From assembly GCA_903915615.1 (NCBI GenBank), contig CAIWTR010000664.1, forward strand, positions 1 to 6,428: a stretch of 6,428 nucleotides of DNA, read 5' to 3'. The translations under genes were made by a program, and so were the position numbers. This DNA is from an uncultured Armatimonadota bacterium (GTDB taxonomy: Bacteria > Armatimonadota > Armatimonadia > Armatimonadales > Armatimonadaceae). This document shows, piece by piece, positions 1 through 5,727 of the stretch. Every line of letters begins with the position of its first letter. Position 1 is the stretch's first letter. The notes below the pieces were generated by a model. That model had not been told where the DNA came from. It saw only the letters and a list, made by a program, of their open reading frames with translations, and made no database searches.

Positions 1-72
1 ATCGCCGTCGCACTCGTAGGTTTGGGAGCGTATTTGCTGCTGGCAAAGCGCGGAAAGAAGACTGCTGCCTGA
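1..72 (+). CDS. C-terminal end of a membrane protein, possibly signal peptidase II (LspA)
   Basis: The window opens inside this gene: 23 codons and a TGA stop at 70-72 are present. The visible tail is a hydrophobic helix (IAVALVGLGAYLLLA) followed by a basic end (KRGKKTAA), the pattern of a last transmembrane segment with a positively charged cytoplasmic tail. The final A of the stop is the first base of the next gene's ATG, so the two are probably translationally coupled. Many bacteria place lspA directly before an rluD-type gene, and LspA ends in a transmembrane helix with a short basic tail, so LspA is the leading guess. The catalytic aspartates of LspA would lie upstream of the window, so the identity cannot be confirmed here; any small polytopic or single-anchor protein would look the same. 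Confidence 0.6.
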   Translation: MAVALVGLGAYLLLAKRGKKTAA

Positions 73-1157
73 TGCCGCTAGTTGAAGATGTGGATGGTTT
101 TGAAGACGAAGAGCTGGATGGCACTGAGGATGATTCTCCTGCAGAGCTGGCACCGCTTGTCGCTGGAACATATAAGTTTGTCGTTCCTGAGGAGCTAAAT
201 CAGGCCCGAACGGATACGGCATTGGTCGCGCTGCTCCCGCAGGCCAGCCGGGCTGCAATCCAGCGCTGGGTGGAAGGCGGCGGACTTCTCCTAAGTGGAA
301 AGCTCGCAACCCGCTCTGCGAACAAGGTTCAGACCGGCCAGACGATGATTCTCGAGATTCCCGAGATTACATCGAGTGAAATCCTTCCCGAGGATATTCC
401 ACTGACCGTGCACTACGAGGATGATGACCTTTTAGTCGTACAAAAACCGCGTGGGATGCCTGTTCATCCAAGTGCCGGCCATCTCTCCGGGACCCTGGTC
501 AATGCGCTTTTGCATCACTGTAAAGGTCAGCTCAGCGGCGTCGGCGGCGTAGAGCGTCCGGGAATTGTTCACCGGTTGGATATGGACACAACGGGTCTCC
601 TGATGGTCGCAAAGAACGACTTCACCCACCGTGGCTTGCAGGATCAGATCCAGTCACGGGATGCGAAGCGGCGGTATGCGGCTATCGTCTGGGGCACGCC
701 GGGCTTCCCGGATGCGGTCATCGATGCACCCATCGGTCGGCATCCCCAAGACCGTAAGAAAATGGCCGTCCACTTGCGCTCAACCCAAGGCGTCTGCCGC
801 AAGGCAGTCACCAAAGTGATTATGCGTGAGCCGCTTGGCCCATGTTCGCTTTGGGAGTGCCGCCTCGATACCGGCCGCACCCACCAGATTCGTGTGCACT
901 GCCAGTTTGCTGGCTATCCAGTCGTGGGTGACACGCTTTATGGGGGCATTCGCCGCACTGGGGATGTCAATATCGATGCTGCAGTGGCAGCCCTCGGTGG
1001 CCAGGCGCTGCACGCCTACCGCTTGGCATTCCGTCACCCGCGAACCGGCAAAATTGTGGATGTCCGTACACCCCTGCCCGAGCCGATGCGGAATTTGCTC
1101 TCCGTGTTACGTAAGCTTGAAAGCCATGAGCGTCCATCGGATAGTGGTCGCCGCTAG
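72..1157 (+). CDS. rluD: RluD-type 23S rRNA pseudouridine synthase (RluA family)
   Basis: Isomerises uridine to pseudouridine in RNA; RluD itself modifies the helix 69 loop of 23S rRNA in the cytoplasm. Of 361 residues, about 45-98 form an S4 RNA-binding domain. The synthase domain follows, with VVQKPRGMPVHP (122-133), the catalytic motif HRLDMDTTG (167-175, nucleophile Asp170), GRTHQIRVH (268-276) and the late LHAYRLAFRHP (313-323). Length is slightly above the roughly 300-330 usual for the family because of an acidic N-terminal leader (12 Asp/Glu in residues 5-25). The ATG at 72 overlaps the preceding TGA by one base; the purine stretch GGAAAG at 52-57 lies 14 bases upstream, so initiation probably relies on coupling. 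The family call is firm; RluD rather than another large-subunit paralogue is inferred from the S4 domain, the motif wording and the neighbouring gene. Confidence 0.9.
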   Translation: MPLVEDVDGFEDEELDGTEDDSPAELAPLVAGTYKFVVPEELNQARTDTALVALLPQASRAAIQRWVEGGGLLLSGKLATRSANKVQTGQTMILEIPEITSSEILPEDIPLTVHYEDDDLLVVQKPRGMPVHPSAGHLSGTLVNALLHHCKGQLSGVGGVERPGIVHRLDMDTTGLLMVAKNDFTHRGLQDQIQSRDAKRRYAAIVWGTPGFPDAVIDAPIGRHPQDRKKMAVHLRSTQGVCRKAVTKVIMREPLGPCSLWECRLDTGRTHQIRVHCQFAGYPVVGDTLYGGIRRTGDVNIDAAVAALGGQALHAYRLAFRHPRTGKIVDVRTPLPEPMRNLLSVLRKLESHERPSDSGRR

Positions 1158-1193
1158 GCTGTTTCCAATGGTTTTTTAGGAGTATCGAGGACA

Positions 1194-3242
1194 ATGAAGT
1201 ATCCGGTAACCCGCCGTGAAAACATCGTGGATGTCATCCATGGCACCGAAATCGCTGACCCGTACCGCTGGCTTGAGGATGCAAATTCGGAAGAAACTGC
1301 ATCCTGGGTCGCAGCGCAGAATGCGGTGACGATGCCGTTGCTGAGGTCACTTGCGGGGAGGGACACACTTCGGGAACGCCTCGCAAACCTCTGGAACTAC
1401 GAGCGTGTCGGCGTGCCATGGCAGGAAGGTGGTAAGTGGTTCTGGACATTCAATCCGGGGCTTGCCAACCAGGCACAGCTGATGGTTGGGGATGCTCCTG
1501 CCGTAAATGGTCGCATCCTCTTAGATCCAAACCTGTTGTCCACCGATGGCACTGCTGCGCTCGCGGGTACCAGCGTGTCGCCGTGTGGGACATGGCTGGC
1601 TTATTCCATCCAACGCGCAGGGTCAGACTGGCAGACCTGGCATGTCCGTAATGTGGAAACTGGGGATGACACAGCTGACTTTGTAGAGTGGGCTAAGTTC
1701 ACTGGCGCATCTTGGGCCGCAGATGCCAGCGGGTTTTACTACAGCCGTTATGCACCTCCTAAGGATGGCGAGGCCTACCAAGCCGTCAATGAAAACCATG
1801 TGGTCTATTTCCACGCACTCGGGACACCTCAAGCGGATGATGTCCTTGTCTATGCGACGCCTGACCAGCCGAAGTGGAACCTCAGCGCGGATGTCACTGA
1901 AGATGGTGACTACCTCATGCTGTATCAGTATGCGGGAACCGACCGCCGCAATGGGATTGCATTCAGAAGCCTCACAGCGGGTGATGCGATGGTGCAGCAG
2001 TGGCTACCCGTCGGCGAAGCGGCGTATAGCATCCTCGGCAACGATGGCCCAACGTTTTACATCCTGACCGACAATGGGGCATCCCGGAAGCGGATCGTCC
2101 GTCTCCACATCGGCCAGCCATTTAGCGATGCTGTTGAAATCGTCCCGGAAAGCAATGACACCTGTCAGAGTGTCAGCCTCATCGGGGAGACGTTGATTGT
2201 GTCCTACCTGCGGGATGCACGCAGCTATGTGGAGTGCTGGTCCTTGGATGGCATCGCGCTTGGAGAGATTATCCTCCCGGGTATCGGGACATCCGGCGGC
2301 TTTGCCGGCACCCGCAAGGCGAAGTCGGTCTGCTATGCATTTACGGGCTACACGGCGCCGGCGGTCATCTACCATTTCGATGTTGCCACGCGTGCGAGCA
2401 GCATCCTCCGTGAGCCGCACGTGCCGTTTGACCGTACGGCATTTGTCACGACACAGCACTTTGCAACGAGCAAAGATGGCACTCGCGTGCCGTACTTCCA
2501 GACCCAGCTGGCTGAAAATGTTGGCAAGTCCAACCTGCCTGTTTACCAATATGGCTACGGCGGCTTTGACATCTCTCTGACCCCGGGCTACTCCCCGGCG
2601 GCCATCGCCTTCATGGAACGAGGAGGCGTCTACGTCGTCGCAAACCTCCGCGGCGGCGGCGAGTATGGCGATACCTGGCATGTTGCCGGCACCAAGCTGA
2701 ATAAGCAAAATGTCTTTGATGATTTCATTGCTGTCTCCGAGGATTTGATCACGCGTGACGTTACCGAAAAGAACCGCATCGCAATCGCCGGTGGCTCAAA
2801 TGGCGGTCTCCTCGTTGGGGCTTGTTCAACGCAGCGACCTGACCTCTACGGCGCCGCCATCCCGGCCGTCGGCGTGCTCGACATGCTGCGCTTCCACCTG
2901 TTCACCATCGGGTGGGCCTGGCAAAGCGACTATGGAAACATCGAAAATGAGGATGAATTCCGCGCGCTGCTGGCTTATAGCCCTTACCACACACTCGTTT
3001 CCGGCACGTCCTATCCGGCTACACTCGTCACGACGAGTGACCATGATGACCGTGTTGTTCCAGCACACTCATTCAAGTACGCCGCAGCGCTGCAGTTCGC
3101 TCAGAACCCGGATGCTGCGCCGACGCTTATTCGTATCGAGACCCAGGCGGGCCACGGCGCCGGCAAGCCCATTTCCAAAGTCCTGGATGAGCAAGCGGAT
3201 GTGTTTGCCTTTGTTGCAGAGCATATTAGGATGGAGCTTTAG
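1194..3242 (+). CDS. Prolyl oligopeptidase (serine peptidase family S9A)
   Basis: A cytosolic serine endopeptidase of this family cleaves short peptides after proline. The 682-residue protein has the usual length and layout. An N-terminal helical part (1-70, with DPYRWLED at 22-29) packs on the hydrolase domain, a beta-propeller spans about 71-405, and the alpha/beta-hydrolase domain runs from about 410. The catalytic triad is visible: Ser535 in GGSNGG (533-538), Asp618 in DHDDRVVP (616-623) and His654 in QAGHGAG (651-657). The oxyanion tyrosine is in YGYGGF (453-458), RGGGEYGDTWH spans 486-496, and a tryptophan matching the proline-stacking residue of porcine enzyme lies in the GWAWQSDYG segment. 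Arg620 matches the substrate-binding arginine. No signal peptide is present, so it should be cytoplasmic. AGGAG at 1178-1182 is a ribosome site 11 bases before the ATG. The next gene starts 3 bases after its TAG. True proline preference and physiological substrate cannot be read from sequence. Confidence 0.95.
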   Translation: MKYPVTRRENIVDVIHGTEIADPYRWLEDANSEETASWVAAQNAVTMPLLRSLAGRDTLRERLANLWNYERVGVPWQEGGKWFWTFNPGLANQAQLMVGDAPAVNGRILLDPNLLSTDGTAALAGTSVSPCGTWLAYSIQRAGSDWQTWHVRNVETGDDTADFVEWAKFTGASWAADASGFYYSRYAPPKDGEAYQAVNENHVVYFHALGTPQADDVLVYATPDQPKWNLSADVTEDGDYLMLYQYAGTDRRNGIAFRSLTAGDAMVQQWLPVGEAAYSILGNDGPTFYILTDNGASRKRIVRLHIGQPFSDAVEIVPESNDTCQSVSLIGETLIVSYLRDARSYVECWSLDGIALGEIILPGIGTSGGFAGTRKAKSVCYAFTGYTAPAVIYHFDVATRASSILREPHVPFDRTAFVTTQHFATSKDGTRVPYFQTQLAENVGKSNLPVYQYGYGGFDISLTPGYSPAAIAFMERGGVYVVANLRGGGEYGDTWHVAGTKLNKQNVFDDFIAVSEDLITRDVTEKNRIAIAGGSNGGLLVGACSTQRPDLYGAAIPAVGVLDMLRFHLFTIGWAWQSDYGNIENEDEFRALLAYSPYHTLVSGTSYPATLVTTSDHDDRVVPAHSFKYAAALQFAQNPDAAPTLIRIETQAGHGAGKPISKVLDEQADVFAFVAEHIRMEL

Positions 3243-3245
3243 GCG

Positions 3246-4643
3246 ATGAACCTGCAGGCAAAGCCCCTCCGTGTGCGGATTGCCCCCGGACTCTTCAATG
3301 GTCCATTTAGTGGGCGTATCGTGGTTTACTTCGGCAAACCAGATACGGGCGAGCCGCGGATTGGACCGAACTGGTTCAACCCATCCCCGATGTGGGCGAT
3401 AAGCGTCACCAACATCACCGCTGGCGACGTCATTAAGCTCTCTGGCCCATCAGTGGATGCGTTTCCGCGGGAGCGCTCGGCGCCTCCGGTTGGGATGTGG
3501 ATGGTGCAGGCAGTGGCTGACCGTGTGCTTGCGCGCTCGGTTGGAAATGGCGCTGGAAATGGTTACTCAGCGGCGATGAAGTGGAACACCACCGCTGCCG
3601 CGCCCGAGCTGGTGATCGACAAAGTCATTCAGGAGCCGGTTTTCCAAACATCCGATGGCGTGGAAGAGCTGCGCATCCGCAGCGAGCGCATCAGCCGCTT
3701 TACGGGTAGACCTGTCGATTTGAAGTGTGCCATCATCAAGCCCAAAGACTGGTCACCAAGCCGGAAGTGGGCAGTCGTCTACGAGATTCCGGGTTTTGGT
3801 GGGCGACACTACGGGGCCCGGCGTGGGAATGCATCTATCGATCAGATTGGTGTCGTCCGTGTGGTGTTGGACCCGGATTGTCCCGGTGGGCATCACGTGT
3901 TCGCCGACTCGGCTAACAATGGTCCTTACGGCGATGCGCTTATCAAGGAGCTGATTCCGGCGGTGGAGCGCAAGGTGAATGCACTTGGAACAGCTGCCGG
4001 CCGGTTTGTGATGGGCCATTCCAGCGGTGGGTGGAGCTCGCTTTGGCTGCAAGTTCGCTACCCGGATGTCTTTGGTGGCGTCTGGAGCACCGCCCCCGAT
4101 CCGGTGGACTTTCACGACTTTCAGCGGATAAACCTCTATGCGGATGCCAGCATGTTCACGGATGCTCATGGGCGTTTACGGCCGCTGGCGCGCCGCGGGG
4201 ATGAGCCCGTTGTCTGGTACCAGGACTTCTCCGATATGGAAGTGCCTCTTGGGCGCGGCGAGCAGCTCGGTTCTTTTGAAGCGGTGTTCAGCCGCCGGGA
4301 CCGTAGTGGCCAGCCGGAGCGTATTTGGGACCGCAAGACGGGCAAGATTGACCGTAAGGTTGCTGAGTCTTGGAAGCCATTTGATATCCGCGAGCGGCTT
4401 GAAAAGAACTGGAAGTCCCTCGGGCCAAAGCTTGCCGGAAAGCTGCACGTTTACACGGGCGGTCTCGATACCTTCTACCTCGAGGGGGCCGTCGTTCGAC
4501 TGAAGGACACGCTCACACGCCTCGGCTCCGATGCCGCAATTGAAGTGGTTCCCGGCAAGGATCATGGTTCGGTTATGGATGCCCAAATGCGTAAACGCAT
4601 CGCGGATGAAATCGCTGCCGCAGCCCGCAAGGCTGGGGGATAG
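3246..4643 (+). CDS. Two-domain alpha/beta-hydrolase, putative-esterase (esterase D / enterochelin esterase-like) type
   Basis: Probably hydrolyses an ester or related bond; substrate unknown. Of 465 residues, about 8-130 look like a beta-rich accessory domain (FSGRIVVYFG, GEPRIGPNWFNPSP, PVGMWMVQAVAD), of a kind I recall preceding the hydrolase in a group of uncharacterised bacterial proteins. The hydrolase domain follows at about 155-460: strand plus oxyanion turn YEIPGFGG (179-186), HHVFADSANNGPYGDALIKE (216-235), nucleophile elbow GHSSGG (257-262, Ser259), a likely acid Asp408 in GGLDTFYLEG (405-414) and His440 in GKDHGS (437-442). Triad order and spacing fit the fold; the Asp assignment is the least certain. 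There is no N-terminal signal peptide, although I recall relatives that are exported. GGAG at 3233-3236 lies 9 bases before the ATG, inside the end of the peptidase gene, and the gap is 3 bases, so translation is likely coupled to it. Confidence 0.8.
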   Translation: MNLQAKPLRVRIAPGLFNGPFSGRIVVYFGKPDTGEPRIGPNWFNPSPMWAISVTNITAGDVIKLSGPSVDAFPRERSAPPVGMWMVQAVADRVLARSVGNGAGNGYSAAMKWNTTAAAPELVIDKVIQEPVFQTSDGVEELRIRSERISRFTGRPVDLKCAIIKPKDWSPSRKWAVVYEIPGFGGRHYGARRGNASIDQIGVVRVVLDPDCPGGHHVFADSANNGPYGDALIKELIPAVERKVNALGTAAGRFVMGHSSGGWSSLWLQVRYPDVFGGVWSTAPDPVDFHDFQRINLYADASMFTDAHGRLRPLARRGDEPVVWYQDFSDMEVPLGRGEQLGSFEAVFSRRDRSGQPERIWDRKTGKIDRKVAESWKPFDIRERLEKNWKSLGPKLAGKLHVYTGGLDTFYLEGAVVRLKDTLTRLGSDAAIEVVPGKDHGSVMDAQMRKRIADEIAAAARKAGG

Positions 4644-4646
4644 GGC

Positions 4647-5627
4647 GTGCATTTCCCTGAGCTGCATAGACACTTGGGTGGCGCCACACATCCGAGAATT
4701 CTCTGGGGCTATATCGAAAAGCAGTCCAGTGACCTTGCCATTAGACTCCTCGCACGCTACGGCGACTATTCACGGTTTCGCCATGAGTTTGAGCGGCCAT
4801 TTCGTGATCTTGCTGATTACCTGAGCGTTCACCATTTGGTGGAGGAGCTGCAGGCTGAGGATGTCGGCTATTTCGCACACCGGGCTGTTCGCGGTGCGAG
4901 TGTGTTTGAGGCTGTGGATGTCCTTGAGCTGCGCTTCAACCCGTATAAGCGGACGCGGGCTGGACTCTCTGAGGATGACCGTCTGGTCGATATGTCCCGC
5001 GTCGTGGATGACATCGCGGCGGCGGTTCAGACGGATTTTCCGATACGCACATCATTTATTCTCTGCATGGACCGTGGGTTTTCCCCTGCGCGAAACAAGG
5101 CAATTATCGACCTTGCGAAGGTGCATCCAGCCTGCGTTGCCGTCGATATCGCCGGACCCTACCAGGCCGGTGGCCCCACGATTGCCGAGTGGGTTGAACT
5201 GTTCCGCTACGCCCGGGAAGTCGGTCTTTCGACAACGGCGCACATGGCGGAGTCGGACCCAAGCGATGTCCATCCGGAGCTGTTTCCTTACCTCAACCGC
5301 ATCGGTCACGGGATACAGATTGGCTTACATCACCCACAGCACCTGTCTGAGCTTTCGAAACGCGGCATCACGCTGGAAGTGTGTCCGATGACCTATCTCC
5401 GGACGAACACGATTTCGGATGTGAGTGAGCTCAAGCCGGTGTTTGACCGCTGCCGGGATGCGGGTGTACGGATCGCGATTTGTACCGATAACCCAGCCCT
5501 GCACGGCGAGAGTGGGCGTTTGGTGAATGAATATGAGCGGCTCGTTCGGGCTGGCGTAATTCACTTCAATGACATTTTGGACCTCGCCAATGCGGGCTAC
5601 GCAGCGGCCTTTACACATCCAGCATAG
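4647..5627 (+). CDS. Adenosine deaminase-family metalloenzyme, divergent substrate pocket
   Basis: Amidohydrolase-superfamily TIM barrel that removes an amino group from a purine or purine-like substrate; cytoplasmic. The 326 residues match bacterial adenosine deaminase in length. Visible in order: PELHRHLGG (4-12, metal ligands His7 and His9), LELRFNPY (93-100), FILCMDRG (137-144), VDIAGPY (166-172), AHMAE (198-202, ligand His199 and catalytic Glu202), RIGHGIQI (218-225, His221), EVCPMTYLRT (244-253) and CTDNP (279-283, ligand Asp281). Two positions differ from mammalian adenosine deaminase: the Asp after HxHL, which contacts the ribose 5'-hydroxyl, is Gly11, and the second Asp of TDDP, which contacts N7, is Asn282. 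The substrate may therefore not be adenosine. The start must be GTG at 4647, because the HxH motif begins only a few codons later and the preceding in-frame TAG at 4641 blocks any earlier start. A G-rich run (GGGGGA, 4635-4640) serves as ribosome site. It begins 3 bases after the esterase-like gene. Confidence 0.85.
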   Translation: MHFPELHRHLGGATHPRILWGYIEKQSSDLAIRLLARYGDYSRFRHEFERPFRDLADYLSVHHLVEELQAEDVGYFAHRAVRGASVFEAVDVLELRFNPYKRTRAGLSEDDRLVDMSRVVDDIAAAVQTDFPIRTSFILCMDRGFSPARNKAIIDLAKVHPACVAVDIAGPYQAGGPTIAEWVELFRYAREVGLSTTAHMAESDPSDVHPELFPYLNRIGHGIQIGLHHPQHLSELSKRGITLEVCPMTYLRTNTISDVSELKPVFDRCRDAGVRIAICTDNPALHGESGRLVNEYERLVRAGVIHFNDILDLANAGYAAAFTHPA

Positions 5628-5640
5628 CGAGCATTATGTG

Positions 5641-5659
5641 AACTGAGTTAACTTCGGTT
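5641..5659 (+). repeat. Interrupted direct repeat, copy 1 (AACTGA + 5 bases + CTTCGGTT)
   Basis: AACTGA (5641-5646) and CTTCGGTT (5652-5659) are separated here by GTTAA. The same two blocks occur fused at 5745-5758. This copy contains the tetraloop hairpin's left arm and loop; the 5-base insertion supplies much of the longer stem. Confidence 0.4.
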
Positions 5660-5664
5660 AATCA
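5644..5664 (+). terminator. Hairpin with cUUCGg tetraloop after the deaminase gene
   Basis: TTAAC (5648-5652) pairs with GTTAA (5657-5661) around the loop TTCG, closed by a C-G pair, which is the exceptionally stable cUUCGg tetraloop. TGA (5644-5646) and TCA (5662-5664) extend the stem to 8 base pairs with one bulged G at 5647. It starts 17 bases after the deaminase stop, where an operon end is expected. There is no T-run after it and the stem is AT-rich, so it may be an mRNA 3'-end stabiliser, an attenuator-like element or a weak terminator and not a classical intrinsic terminator. Confidence 0.4.
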
Positions 5665-5665
5665 A

Positions 5666-5680
5666 GTAATTGTCGATTAC
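5666..5680. repeat. Small inverted repeat GTAAT-5-ATTAC
   Basis: GTAAT (5666-5670) and ATTAC (5676-5680) are perfect inverted copies around TGTCG, starting two bases after the preceding hairpin. The second arm is part of GATTAC at 5675-5680, which recurs at 5707-5712, 32 bases (about three helical turns) downstream, and GTAA at 5697-5700 faces the second copy. The arrangement could be a protein-binding site upstream of the HTTM-like gene or a second weak RNA hairpin. The arms are short, so chance is possible. Confidence 0.3.
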
Positions 5681-5727
5681 GCAAATAGTTGTGGGCGTAA
5701 GTATCAGATTACTTTCTCTGGTTGCCG

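Noticed and set aside
1158..1193. Intrinsic terminator before the peptidase gene (T-run at 1172-1177)
   Set aside because: No stable stem precedes the T-run; CCAATGG is too short to fold. The stretch is better read as a leader carrying AGGAG.
2004..2708. Long minus-strand open frame of 234 codons
   Set aside because: It lies wholly inside the prolyl oligopeptidase gene, whose sense frame has the complete triad and family motifs. Its translation shows no recognisable domain and it is an antisense shadow.
4176..4691. Minus-strand open frame of 171 codons across the esterase-deaminase junction
   Set aside because: The sense strand is fully explained by two recognisable genes there, and the antisense protein has no domain-like features.
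72..5627. TAG recoded as an amino acid, giving one giant polyprotein
   Set aside because: Every segment is a full-length family protein with its own start, and three of the four have a plausible ribosome site. None contains an internal TAG. An rRNA modification enzyme fused to a peptidase makes no biological sense.
5665..5727. Sigma-70 promoter for the HTTM-like gene
   Set aside because: Candidate boxes such as TTGTGG, TTACGC and TAAGTAT do not combine at 16-18 base spacing with acceptable matches, so no promoter is called.
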